A stretch of DNA of 37,632 nucleotides from an uncultured bacterium (GTDB lineage: Bacteria > Verrucomicrobiota > Kiritimatiellia > RFP12 > UBA1067). Each line of letters begins with the position of its first letter. The stretch's first letter is position 1. This document shows positions 6,273 to 14,535 of the stretch, in pieces. The stretch covers positions 1-37,632 of the forward strand of contig CACZDG010000019.1 in the NCBI GenBank assembly GCA_902779865.1. The letters are read 5' to 3'. The notes beneath the pieces are model-generated. The model made no database searches. It saw only the letters and a program-made list of their open reading frames with translations, and was not told where the DNA came from. The translations under genes and the position numbers were made by a program.

Positions 6273-8597
6273 ATGAGTGACCTTAGAAGCCTTTTCCATG
6301 ACGCATGGCGTATAATGGCGTTGTGCGTAGTCGTGCTTTCTCATTGTGCGCGAGCAGGGGAGATCGTAATCGCCGAGCGCGGGAAGTCGGCGGAGTATTC
6401 CATCGTGATTCCAGTTGACGCAGGCGCGTCCGTGAAGTACGCCGCAGAGGAACTGTGTGACTATGTCCGGCAGATGACCGGGGTCGGTCTGCCAGTTGTT
6501 GCCGATCAGGTGAACGATGCCAAGAAAGCGATTAACTTGATCTGCAACGGGCAAGATGATTCGTTCCACATTAAGGCTAATGGCAGAAATCTCTACATCA
6601 CCGGCGGGAAACGAGGTGTGCTGTATGGCGTGTACGAGATTCTTGAGACATACGGCGGCGTGGGCTGGTATGCGAGTTGGCGCACAGTCGTGCCGAGATG
6701 CGATCGGTTCGCCGTGCCAGACAATCTCGACGACGCGCAAAGCCCCGCGTTCGCAATGCGCATGACCTCCTGGTGCGATACGCATGCTCTCTCCGATTCG
6801 AATGCCGTATTCTCTGCCCGACTCCGCCTGAACGGACACCGCAACATCGGTGAGAGCGCCGCAGCGACCGCGAAGTTCGGCGGCACGCCGTACCGCTTCG
6901 GCGGCGGACTCGGCGCCTGCCACACTTTCAACGCGCTCCTTCCGCCGCAGAAGCATTTCAAGGACCATCCCGAATGGTACAGCGAGATCGGCGGCGTGCG
7001 CCAGAAGGAGCGCACGCAGCTCTGCCTCACGAATCCAGAGGTACTGCGCATGGTGACTTCCAATGTGCTGGAGCGCATCCGCAGGGATCCCGGCGCAATG
7101 TTCTACGGCGTGAGCCAGAACGACTGGCACCGCTACTGTGAATGCTCGAACTGCGCCGCAGTTGACGCAGAGGAGGAGAGCCACGCCGGCACGATGGTGC
7201 GTTTTGTGAACGCGGTTGCGGAGGCGGTGGAGAAGGAGTTCCCAGGCGTGTTCATCGAAACGCTCGCCTACCAGTACACGCGCAAGCCGCCGAAGATCAC
7301 GAAACTGCGCCACAACGTCGTGCCGTGCCTCTGCTCCATCGAGTGCGAGTTCAACCGTCCGCATGTAGGTAGCGAGTTCAAGGCGAACGTGTCGTTCGAG
7401 CACGACATCAAGGGCTGGGCGGCGCAGACGCACAACCTCTACCTCTGGGATTACACGACGGACTTCGCCGAATACCTCAACGTGCTCCCCAACGTCTATA
7501 CGCTCGGCGAGAACCTGAAGTTCTACCGCGACAACGGCGTGAAGTTCATGTTCGAGCAGGGGTGCGGACAAGGCCTACATGCCGACTTCGCGGAGTTGAA
7601 GGCGTGGCTCATCGCGAAGTTCATGTGGAATCCGGACCGTCCCGTGAAACCGCTTCTCGACCAGTTCTTCAAAGGGTACTACGGTGCGGCCGCGCCGTAC
7701 GTGCGGCAGTACTTCGAGGAAGCGCAGGCGCTGGGTCGGCGCGAAGAGGCCGGGCACTGGGGAATCTACGTCGATGCGGGCAACCGTCAGAAAGTTCCCG
7801 ATGATTTTCTCATGCGTGCCACGAATCTCTGGGCGAAGGCGAAGGCAGCCGTGGAGGACGACAAAGTCCTTTCCTACAACGTCCGCATGGGCGCGGCGTC
7901 GCCGCTCTACGTTCTTGCCGCACGCTCGTGCGCGGATGTCCGTGCGTGGGTGGCGAGCGACCTCTCGCGCTACGACATAGCCGGAGCACGGCGCATGGTG
8001 AAGGAACTATACGACTGCAAGGCGGCTGTGGGCGGAAATCTTCGCTGGATCGAGAACGGCAATCGGTTCGCATTCCGTGACAACGGCTGGCGGAACTTCC
8101 TCGCGCGGTCGTACCCGTTCACACCGCAGGATCGGGCGGTTGTCCCCGCGAAGGATCTCATGCCGTACAGCCTCAACATCTTGAGGGGAAAGTTCGTCAA
8201 GGACAAGTCTGCGATGTTTGGGTCGGCAATGATGCTCAATCCGTCGCACTACGGATGGACCGCGCGTCTCGACACCAGCCGTATCGCCTACGATCCCGGT
8301 GCCACATACCGTATCCGCATCCACGTGAAGGTGGACAAGAAGCCAAGCGGTACGGGCGAGGCGTTCTGGGCTGGCGTCTGGGACAACGTCCGGCGGAAGA
8401 ACTGCGGTTCGATCTCCGTGAAGACGCAGAAGGTCTCCGACGGCTGGCAGTGGTACGACGTCCTTACATGGAAGCCGGAACAGGGGCAGTACTTCTGGTT
8501 CGGCCCTGGTCGCTTCAACAACAAGGCAATGCGTGAATCCCCCGCGCACAACGGCGTGTACATCGACGCGCTGGAAATCTCGCGTCTTGAAAAATGA
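6273..8597 (+). CDS. Secreted DUF4838 carbohydrate-active protein
   Basis: 774 aa. An N-terminal hydrophobic stretch ending ...CARAGE looks like a signal peptide; the ATG at 6315 is an alternative start giving a shorter leader. Residues ~35-130 resemble the beta/alpha domain found ahead of alpha-glucuronidase and GH20 catalytic domains (AAEELCDYVRQMTGV, then GGKRGVLYGVYEILE). Residues ~190-510 match the DUF4838 region, including FYGVSQNDWHRYCECSNC. The C-terminal ~150 residues look like a beta-sandwich, carbohydrate-binding-like. This family is abundant in Victivallis- and Kiritimatiella-like gut bacteria and is thought to act on glycans, but I know of no established reaction. It starts 11 bases after nspC, yet its function looks unrelated. 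Confidence 0.8.
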   Translation: MSDLRSLFHDAWRIMALCVVVLSHCARAGEIVIAERGKSAEYSIVIPVDAGASVKYAAEELCDYVRQMTGVGLPVVADQVNDAKKAINLICNGQDDSFHIKANGRNLYITGGKRGVLYGVYEILETYGGVGWYASWRTVVPRCDRFAVPDNLDDAQSPAFAMRMTSWCDTHALSDSNAVFSARLRLNGHRNIGESAAATAKFGGTPYRFGGGLGACHTFNALLPPQKHFKDHPEWYSEIGGVRQKERTQLCLTNPEVLRMVTSNVLERIRRDPGAMFYGVSQNDWHRYCECSNCAAVDAEEESHAGTMVRFVNAVAEAVEKEFPGVFIETLAYQYTRKPPKITKLRHNVVPCLCSIECEFNRPHVGSEFKANVSFEHDIKGWAAQTHNLYLWDYTTDFAEYLNVLPNVYTLGENLKFYRDNGVKFMFEQGCGQGLHADFAELKAWLIAKFMWNPDRPVKPLLDQFFKGYYGAAAPYVRQYFEEAQALGRREEAGHWGIYVDAGNRQKVPDDFLMRATNLWAKAKAAVEDDKVLSYNVRMGAASPLYVLAARSCADVRAWVASDLSRYDIAGARRMVKELYDCKAAVGGNLRWIENGNRFAFRDNGWRNFLARSYPFTPQDRAVVPAKDLMPYSLNILRGKFVKDKSAMFGSAMMLNPSHYGWTARLDTSRIAYDPGATYRIRIHVKVDKKPSGTGEAFWAGVWDNVRRKNCGSISVKTQKVSDGWQWYDVLTWKPEQGQYFWFGPGRFNNKAMRESPAHNGVYIDALEISRLEK

Positions 8598-8616
8598 AAG
8601 CCCCCGCACATGGGGC
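8590..8616 (-). terminator. Intrinsic terminator of tRNA-Arg
   Basis: Read on the - strand, GCCCC and GGGGC (8612-8616 and 8600-8604) form a 5-bp GC stem with a 7-base loop, followed at once by TTTCATTTTT (8599-8590). It begins 6 bases after the encoded CCA. The T-tract overlaps the last codons of the + strand DUF4838 gene. On the + strand no T-run follows the stem, so it works in one direction only. Confidence 0.7.
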
Positions 8617-8622
8617 CGATCA

Positions 8623-8699
8623 TGGTGGGACAGGGGAGACTCGAACTCCCAACCCCCGGTTTAGGAAACCAGTGCTCTGTCCAGTTGAGCTACTGTCCC
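8623..8699 (-). tRNA. tRNA-Arg, anticodon CCT
   Basis: A full 77-base cloverleaf on the - strand. The acceptor stem is GGGACAG/CTGTCCC with discriminator A and an encoded CCA. The D-arm is GCTC...GAGC, the anticodon stem CTGGT/ACCGG with loop TTCCTAA, and the T-arm GGGAG-TTCGAGT-CTCCC. The anticodon in the seven-base loop is CCT, which reads AGG. It lies between two + strand genes and is flanked by its own promoter and terminator. Confidence 0.95.
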
Positions 8700-8713
8700 G
8701 AAAAGACGCGCAT

Positions 8714-8722
8714 ATTATACCA
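8714..8722 (-). promoter_or_regulatory. Extended -10 promoter of tRNA-Arg
   Basis: On the - strand TGGTATAAT (8722-8714) is a perfect extended -10 element, 14 bases before the 5' end of the tRNA. No good -35 box is seen at 16-18 bases; the best is TAGCAT. Extended -10 promoters often lack one. Confidence 0.6.
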
Positions 8723-8731
8723 AATATTCGC

Positions 8732-8761
8732 TTCACATGCTAGGGGACTTTTTGGTAAAAT
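8732..8761 (+). promoter_or_regulatory. Possible promoter of the TadC/FHA/PEGA run
   Basis: TTCACA (8732-8737) and TAAAAT (8756-8761) are 18 bases apart and the latter is preceded by TGG, an extended -10. The start codon of the TadC-like gene is at 8784. The element faces away from the tRNA promoter 10-20 bases to its left, so 8700-8783 is a compact divergent promoter region. Confidence 0.45.
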
Positions 8762-8783
8762 ATTGCCCAAGGAATAACGTGTA

Positions 8784-9701
8784 ATGCCACTGTTGAAGAT
8801 AGGAATGATTGCCTGTTGGGCGCTGTGCGCGGCTGGAATAGCTGCGTATGCGGCGTCGGTGGTGCGCCAAATCACGTACGTAACGCTTGCCGACGGACGG
8901 CGCGCACGGCGCGATCTGCCACTCGTGATGCGGCTTCTACTGCCGCTTGCTCCGAATTTGAAGCGATTCGCGTCCGGCAAGCAGTTCGCTGCTGCGCGGG
9001 CGACTGCGGACCAGATGATCGTATCAGGCGGATTGGAAGGGTTGCTTACCGGCGTTGACTTCGTGGCGCTCAAGTTCCTCACGCCAATCGTGTGCGGCGG
9101 CGCATGGACTGTGCTCGTGTTTCTGCTTTCGGGTTTTCTGCCCTCCGATACGTTCCTCGCCGAGAACCGCTTGCTGATATCGCTTCTCGGAGTGTTCGGC
9201 TTCTATGCATATCCTCTTATGTGGCTTCGCGGTACTGTGAAACGCAGACATTTTTCCATCATGCGCTCACTGCCTTTCGTGCTGGATCTGCTCACGCTCA
9301 GCGTTGAGGCGGGCATGGACTTCATGAGCGCACTTCAGAGAAACTGCGAGAGACGCAAGCTTGACCCGCTGAACGAGGAGTTGATCCGCATGACCAGTGA
9401 AATACAGGTTGGTACGCCCCGCCGTGTTGCGCTCAGAAATATGGCAGCGCGCGTACGCCAGCCGGATTTAAGCAGCGTCGCGTACGCGCTTGTGCAGGCA
9501 GATGAGCTTGGAGTTTCCATCGGCTCTATCCTGCGCATACAGTCAGACCAACTGCGATCTCGCCGTTTCGACCGTGCGGAAAAAATGGCAAACGAGGCTC
9601 CTGTCAAGATGCTGGGGCCTTTGATGCTGTGCATTTTCCCGGCTGTTTTTGTGATTCTTCTTGGTCCTATTCTCTCACAGGCCGTTAAAAACATTTTCTA
9701 G
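8784..9701 (+). CDS. TadC-like type II/IV secretion platform protein (T2SSF domain)
   Basis: 305 aa inner-membrane protein. Hydrophobic segments lie at about residues 5-25, 95-118, 128-148 and 275-300. The cytoplasmic T2SSF domain (~160-270) has the TadC-type phrases LPFVLDLLTLSVEAGMDF and RAEKMANEAPVKML, followed by a PLMLCIFPAVFVILLGP membrane segment. TadC pairs with TadB to form the platform on which the TadA ATPase assembles Flp-type pili. Neither tadB nor a secretion ATPase is visible here, although the downstream FHA protein fits a Tad-type locus. ATG 8784 has AAGGA 10 bases upstream. Confidence 0.8.
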   Translation: MPLLKIGMIACWALCAAGIAAYAASVVRQITYVTLADGRRARRDLPLVMRLLLPLAPNLKRFASGKQFAAARATADQMIVSGGLEGLLTGVDFVALKFLTPIVCGGAWTVLVFLLSGFLPSDTFLAENRLLISLLGVFGFYAYPLMWLRGTVKRRHFSIMRSLPFVLDLLTLSVEAGMDFMSALQRNCERRKLDPLNEELIRMTSEIQVGTPRRVALRNMAARVRQPDLSSVAYALVQADELGVSIGSILRIQSDQLRSRRFDRAEKMANEAPVKMLGPLMLCIFPAVFVILLGPILSQAVKNIF

Positions 9702-9717
9702 CAGGAGTGAAGGAAGT

Positions 9718-11028
9718 ATGAAGGAAAAATTCGAATTATTAGTCACGGATGGTCCGCTGAAGGGCGCTCGTTTCCAGGTGGACGCAAAGGGCGTTAGACT
9801 TGGGCGCTCGTCATCATGCGAAATTGCGTTGCAAGATCCGCTGTTGTCGCGCAACCACTGTCTTTTCGAGGTACGCGACGGAGCACTGTGGGTTACCGAC
9901 CTAGTGAGCGCGAACGGCACGGCGGTGAACGGCAAAACGTTAGAAGCCGCGCCATACAGGCTCTCGCCCGGCGACCAGGTGCAGGCTGGGGATACCCAGT
10001 TGCGGATACTGGCGGAAGGCGGGGCTGCTGAGGCCGTTCCGGTCGAGACGAAGATCGACCTGGGACTGGGGAAACCCGAATCGTCACGGGATATTGCGGA
10101 CGTAAAAAAAACGTCGCCCGTGCGTTACATTCTCTGGGGCGTCGCAGCAGCGTCCTTATGCACGTCAGTTGCACTGTTCCTGGTGCCGCCAGCGCCAGTC
10201 ACTAGCGATATGACGGTGGCAAAGGACGGCTCTGCTGCAACGGATGACCTGATTTCGTTCTCGTTTGAGAAGGTCGAGGCGAATACCGAGTCCATATATC
10301 GTTATGCGCTGGTGTACGACGGCAAGTCACTGACCGTGCAGATTGACGATGCAAAAGAAGGCCAAGGCGTGAATGACAGACATGTGACAAAGTCGATGGA
10401 AGTGGGCAAGTCCGCAAAAAATCGCCTTGCAGCCATCCTTGGCACGGCGGATCTCCACCGCCTCGCAAGAGAATACGTTGGCGTGCCGCTAGTACCGAAC
10501 ACCTTACAGTCAGTTTCAATCCACGTGGTACGCAGTTTGTGCGTCTTTGACGTATCCGTGGAGAACAAAGAACCTCCAGAGAAACTTCGTGCAGTCTTAG
10601 AACAACTAGAGACATTCGCGAAGAACGAGTTCGGGATATGGGCCATGCAGTATTCTGTTGATAAACTCATAGAGATGAGCGCCGAGGCCCGCCGTGCTGG
10701 TGACGCCAAGTGGGATGAGCGTGACGTGCAGTACGGCAACATCGCAGCAGCCCTGAAAAAATACACGGAGGCGAAGGTGTATCTTGACACGGTTGAACCG
10801 AAGCCCGCAGACTACGCTTCGCTTGAAATGCGCCGTCGCGAAGTGGAGGCGGAGCTAGAACGCCGTTTCACTGAACAGCGCTTCAATGCCGACCGGGCAA
10901 TCAAGATGGAGGACTGGGAAAGTGCCAAACGCGAACTTCGAGTGCTCTGCGAAATGATTCCAGACCAGAAAGACAAGCGCCACCACGACGCGGCCTCGCA
11001 ACTGCGGGACATCGAAGTGCGGAAGTGA
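9718..11028 (+). CDS. FHA-domain transmembrane protein
   Basis: 436 aa. Residues ~20-100 form a forkhead-associated domain with the classic GRSSSCEI, SRNHCLFE and SANGTAVNG motifs, which bind phosphothreonine peptides. A single membrane segment (~137-156) follows a charged linker. The remaining ~280 residues are mostly helical, ending in a Glu/Arg-rich, probably coiled-coil or TPR-like stretch, and match no domain I know. The start is ATG 9718, 16 bases after the tadC-like stop with AGGAG at 9703-9707; the frame is open upstream but only inside the previous gene. It probably assembles with, or senses the state of, the neighbouring membrane platform. No kinase gene is visible. Confidence 0.8.
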   Translation: MKEKFELLVTDGPLKGARFQVDAKGVRLGRSSSCEIALQDPLLSRNHCLFEVRDGALWVTDLVSANGTAVNGKTLEAAPYRLSPGDQVQAGDTQLRILAEGGAAEAVPVETKIDLGLGKPESSRDIADVKKTSPVRYILWGVAAASLCTSVALFLVPPAPVTSDMTVAKDGSAATDDLISFSFEKVEANTESIYRYALVYDGKSLTVQIDDAKEGQGVNDRHVTKSMEVGKSAKNRLAAILGTADLHRLAREYVGVPLVPNTLQSVSIHVVRSLCVFDVSVENKEPPEKLRAVLEQLETFAKNEFGIWAMQYSVDKLIEMSAEARRAGDAKWDERDVQYGNIAAALKKYTEAKVYLDTVEPKPADYASLEMRRREVEAELERRFTEQRFNADRAIKMEDWESAKRELRVLCEMIPDQKDKRHHDAASQLRDIEVRK

Positions 11029-11053
11029 CAACGACGAAAACAAGGAGCATAAC

Positions 11054-12385
11054 ATGAAAGCAAAGATTTTAGGATTTTCCATATTTGCGGCGGCAATGAT
11101 GCTAATAGGCGCGGACACTGTTCCGCTGCGGCTCGACGTGACGGGGCAGCCTGAAGGTGCGTACGTTTCCGTTGATGGTCAACATCGTGGAAAATTGCAG
11201 GATTCTGTGCCGTGCGTAGTTCTGCCGCTCACGCCGGGACGTCACCTATTGCATGTGGAGGCACCGAATTACCGTCCGTTAGATACTTACATCTATCTTA
11301 ATGAGGCCACAAACTGGGTGTCTCATGCCGTGGACCTTGAACCGGAGCGCGGCATCGTGCTCTTGAAGACGAAACCCGCAGGTGCCGCCGTTACTTACAA
11401 AGGGAACGAGATCGGGACAACGCCGTTGCTTATCACGTCACTTGCGTGCGGACGCCAACACTCGCTTAAACTCGCCTTGAAAGGTTATCAGAGCAAGTCT
11501 ATCGATCTGGCTGTAGCAAGCCGCCGCCCGATAGTGCGCAACGAGGAACTCGTGTTCGACTCAGGCATAATCGCCTGTACCACCGAGCCATCCGGTGCTA
11601 CGGTTCTTGTTAACGGCATCGAGCGCGGCGTTACCCCCTTGGAAGTGATGATCCCTCGTGGGGGCGCAAAGTTGACCATACGGCTTGACGGTTACAAGGA
11701 AATTGAGCAGTCCGTTAGCGTGGCGCCTGGCGAGCGCCAGACGTGGGAGAGGAAACTCGAAGGGCAACCTGCACGACTCTGCGTAGTCACGGAGCCTTCA
11801 CATGCGAAGGTGTACATTGATGGGAACTACCAGGGCAATTCGTCACCCGTTATCCTGAAGGAAGTGAGTACCGGTACGCACGAAATACGCATTGAGTGTC
11901 CCGGTTATGCGACGGAAACGGAAACCATCCAGCTTCAAAACGGGGGGGATGAGACTAAACGGTTCACGCTCAAGCGTGAGGTCGGATGCATTGTGGTGAC
12001 CACCGAACCGTCTGGTGCGAAGATTACGCTTGACGGAAATCCAGTCGGTATTGCTACTTCTCCGCAAAGTACAGCATCCAAAGGGACGTTCAAAATCAAG
12101 GATGTCGCAATAGGTAATCATCGTGTAGGTGTGAGCCTTCCCAAATACCATGACGACTTCCGCAATGTCAATGTCAATGCCAATAAAACGGAACTGGCTG
12201 ATTTTAAAATGGTATTCAAACCGAATTTCAAAGTTGTGCTCGAAACTGGCGAAATAAGGTACGGTATTCTAGTGGAGAGCGAGACTACAGATCAAAATAT
12301 CGTGATAGAGAATGGAAGTGGCACGCAAATTACCTACCCCAAAACCATGTTGCGTAATTGGGAATGGATTAATCCGAACAAATGA
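11054..12385 (+). CDS. Exported protein with tandem PEGA repeats
   Basis: 443 aa. The N-terminus MKAKILGFSIFAAAMMLIGA is a signal peptide or membrane anchor. About five PEGA-like beta repeats follow, each with a pattern like TEPSGA-x-V/I-x-VNG/LDG-x-x-x-G-x-(T/S)P and ending in a Gly-Tyr element such as LKGYQS, LDGYKEI or CPGYATE. The C-terminal ~70 residues differ and end in NWEWINPNK. PEGA modules are extracellular surface-layer-like domains that may bind glycan or protein. The gene lies 25 bases after the FHA gene and its TGA overlaps the tlyA ATG. Role unknown; an envelope structural protein linked to the TadC/FHA pair is plausible. Confidence 0.82.
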   Translation: MKAKILGFSIFAAAMMLIGADTVPLRLDVTGQPEGAYVSVDGQHRGKLQDSVPCVVLPLTPGRHLLHVEAPNYRPLDTYIYLNEATNWVSHAVDLEPERGIVLLKTKPAGAAVTYKGNEIGTTPLLITSLACGRQHSLKLALKGYQSKSIDLAVASRRPIVRNEELVFDSGIIACTTEPSGATVLVNGIERGVTPLEVMIPRGGAKLTIRLDGYKEIEQSVSVAPGERQTWERKLEGQPARLCVVTEPSHAKVYIDGNYQGNSSPVILKEVSTGTHEIRIECPGYATETETIQLQNGGDETKRFTLKREVGCIVVTTEPSGAKITLDGNPVGIATSPQSTASKGTFKIKDVAIGNHRVGVSLPKYHDDFRNVNVNANKTELADFKMVFKPNFKVVLETGEIRYGILVESETTDQNIVIENGSGTQITYPKTMLRNWEWINPNK

Positions 12386-13116
12386 AGACGCGACTCGACC
12401 AATTGCTCGTTATGCGCGGCCTCGCTGTGTCGCGTACTGTCGCGCAAGCACTCGTCATGGAGGGCAAGGTACGCGTTGCAGGGCAGGTCGAGCGCAAGCC
12501 GGCGCGGCAGCTTGCCGATGATGCGGTAGTGGAGGTGGAGTCGCCGCCGCGCTTCGTTTCTCGGGGTGGAGAGAAGCTTGAAGGGGCGTTCTCCGCATTT
12601 CCAGGGTGGAACGTTGACGGTCTCGTGTGCCTTGACGTAGGCAGTTCCACTGGAGGATTCACGGACTGCCTGCTCCAGCATGGTGCCTCCCGAGTCATGG
12701 CGGTTGACGTTGGAACTAACCAACTTGCGTACAAGCTCCGCGTTGATCCGCGCGTGTGGGTGCGCGAGAACTTCAACGCGCGCAATCTCCGCATCGAGGA
12801 TTTGCCAGAGCGTCCAATCCGCGCCGTCACGGACGTTAGTTTCATATCGCTCAAGCTCATCCTGCCGCCGATGGTGGACGTGTTGTTTCAGGGAGGAGAG
12901 ATCGTGTCGCTCGTCAAGCCGCAGTTCGAGGCGGGGCGTGGACAGGCCCCCGGCGGCGTGGTCTCTGATCCGGATGTGCGCCAGCGCACACTTGAAGGCG
13001 TGCTTCGTTTCGGACAGGACGACCTCGGCCTTGCGCTTCTGGACGTAGCGGAGTCGCCCATACGCGGCAAGGAGAAGGGCAACATCGAGTATCTTGCGTG
13101 GTGGAGGAAGCCGTGA
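12382..13116 (+). CDS. tlyA: TlyA-type rRNA 2'-O-methyltransferase (S4 + FtsJ)
   Basis: 244 aa. The N-terminal S4 RNA-binding domain (~1-60) begins TRLDQLLVMRGLAVSR. After the linker motif FVSRGGEKLE comes an FtsJ/RrmJ methyltransferase fold with the AdoMet loop DVGSSTGGFTDCLLQHGA and the catalytic region DVSFISLKLILP...LVKPQFEAGRGQ. Relatives methylate ribose 2'-OH groups of 16S and 23S rRNA (and act as hemolysin-annotated proteins). Length fits the family. The ATG overlaps the TGA of the PEGA gene, and its own stop overlaps the likely tadA start, so this is the front of a translationally coupled series. Confidence 0.88.
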   Translation: MKTRLDQLLVMRGLAVSRTVAQALVMEGKVRVAGQVERKPARQLADDAVVEVESPPRFVSRGGEKLEGAFSAFPGWNVDGLVCLDVGSSTGGFTDCLLQHGASRVMAVDVGTNQLAYKLRVDPRVWVRENFNARNLRIEDLPERPIRAVTDVSFISLKLILPPMVDVLFQGGEIVSLVKPQFEAGRGQAPGGVVSDPDVRQRTLEGVLRFGQDDLGLALLDVAESPIRGKEKGNIEYLAWWRKP

Positions 13117-13670
13117 ATGCAGCGTTCGACGAGTTCTTCATGCGCATGGCGCTGCGAGAGGCCGAAAAAGCCGCATCGGACGGCGAAGTGCCAACAGGGT
13201 GCGTTATCGTGGAGGAGCCAGACGATCCCGATGCAATTCCCGCGATGGCACGCATCCTCGGACGCGCCCACAATCAGACTGAGATGCTATCCGACGCTAC
13301 GGCGCACGCGGAAATGCTCGCGCTTTCCTCCGCTTTCGCAGCACGCGGCAACTGGCGTCTCACGCGGACGAGGCTGTACGTGACGAAAGAGCCGTGTCCC
13401 ATGTGCGCAGGTGCTATAATCCTAGCGCGCATCGGCACTGTCGTGTGGGGGCTTGACGACCCTAAACGCGGCGGAGGAACGACATTCAACATTTTCGGGC
13501 ATCCAGGAATCAACCACCATCCTGCAATCGTGCGTGGAGTGCTGGAGGAGCAATGCAGAGACGTGATCGTCTCGTTCTTCCGCCTTCGCCGCGAGGGATG
13601 TGGCATACCCCAGCCCGGTAGCAATTTTAACAACGACGAGGAAGGGCAACATGGCGGCGACGCTGATTGA
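13113..13670 (+). CDS. tadA: tRNA-specific adenosine deaminase
   Basis: 185 aa cytidine-deaminase-fold enzyme that makes inosine-34 in tRNA-Arg(ACG). The zinc site is intact: HAE (His65, catalytic Glu67) and PCPMC (Cys95, Cys98). I chose GTG 13113, which overlaps the tlyA stop as GTGA and has GGAGGA about 5 bases upstream; GTG 13098 and ATG 13140 are alternatives. The loop between GCVIVEE and GRAHNQTE is about ten residues longer than usual (residues ~35-49, DDPDAIPAMARIL). The last ~20 residues, GSNFNNDEEGQHGGDAD, overlap the start of folD and look like low-constraint tail. Confidence 0.88.
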   Translation: MNAAFDEFFMRMALREAEKAASDGEVPTGCVIVEEPDDPDAIPAMARILGRAHNQTEMLSDATAHAEMLALSSAFAARGNWRLTRTRLYVTKEPCPMCAGAIILARIGTVVWGLDDPKRGGGTTFNIFGHPGINHHPAIVRGVLEEQCRDVIVSFFRLRREGCGIPQPGSNFNNDEEGQHGGDAD

Positions 13671-14535
13671 CGGAAAAAAGCTTGCGGTGGAAACTCGCAC
13701 GCAGATTGCGGCTGGAGTCGCGGAGCTTAAGGCTGAAAAGGGTATCACGCCCGGACTCGCGGTGATTCTCGTGGGTGACAACCCTGCGAGCGTCTCATAC
13801 GTGACTGCGAAGGAGAAGGCATGTGCCGAGGCTGGAATGCTCTCGCATGAAATACGCCTGCCTGCAACAGTTCCAGAAGAAGTCCTCATCTCTGAAATCT
13901 CCCGCCTCAATTCCGATCCCGCCATCCACGGCATACTCGTGCAGCTGCCGCTTCCGAAAGGCTTTGACGAGAAGAAGGTGATCGACGCCATTGCGCCGGA
14001 AAAAGACGTGGACGGATTCACTCCCGTCAACGTGGGCAAGATGCTGATAGGAGAGGAATGTTTCCTGCCCTGCACGCCGCACGGCATCATCAAGCTCATT
14101 GAGGTTACGGGAATGGACCTCGCCGGTAAACACGCCGTCGTGATCGGGCGCTCCAACATCGTCGGCAAACCCGTCGCCGTGCTCCTCTCGCGCAAGAACG
14201 TAAACGCAACGGTCACACTATGCCACACCGGCACGCGGGACGTTGGCGCTTTCACGCATACGGCCGACGTGGTTGTGGTGGCGGCGGGCCATCCCAACAC
14301 GCTTACGGGCGACATGCTGAAACCTGGTGCCGTGGTGATCGACGTGGGCGTGAACCGCGTGCCTGATGCCACTAAGCCGAAAGGCTATCGTTTATGCGGT
14401 GATGCGGATTTCGACTCGTGCGCTGCGGTGGCGTCCGCCATAACGCCGGTGCCGGGCGGCGTGGGGCCGATGACGATCACGATGCTTCTCTGGAACACTT
14501 TGGAATCTGCCAGGAATGCAAGTCGCGTCGCGTGA
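13651..14535 (+). CDS. folD: Bifunctional methylenetetrahydrofolate dehydrogenase/cyclohydrolase
   Basis: 294 aa, full length. It interconverts 5,10-methylene-, methenyl- and 10-formyl-tetrahydrofolate with NADP. The active-site YVTAKEKAC contains the Tyr-x-x-x-Lys pair; VQLPLPKGF, PEKDVDGFTPVNVGKM, GRSNIVGKPVA (NADP loop) and TPVPGGVGPMT follow in family order. Start is ATG 13651 with GAGGAAGG ahead of it, overlapping the end of tadA by 20 bases. It supplies formyl groups to purine synthesis, consistent with purF elsewhere in the window. Confidence 0.95.
   Translation: MAATLIDGKKLAVETRTQIAAGVAELKAEKGITPGLAVILVGDNPASVSYVTAKEKACAEAGMLSHEIRLPATVPEEVLISEISRLNSDPAIHGILVQLPLPKGFDEKKVIDAIAPEKDVDGFTPVNVGKMLIGEECFLPCTPHGIIKLIEVTGMDLAGKHAVVIGRSNIVGKPVAVLLSRKNVNATVTLCHTGTRDVGAFTHTADVVVVAAGHPNTLTGDMLKPGAVVIDVGVNRVPDATKPKGYRLCGDADFDSCAAVASAITPVPGGVGPMTITMLLWNTLESARNASRVA

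Noticed and set aside
6231..7571. Antisense open frame of about 446 codons opposite the DUF4838 gene
   Set aside because: Same reasons: compositional shadow of a well-supported gene on the other strand.
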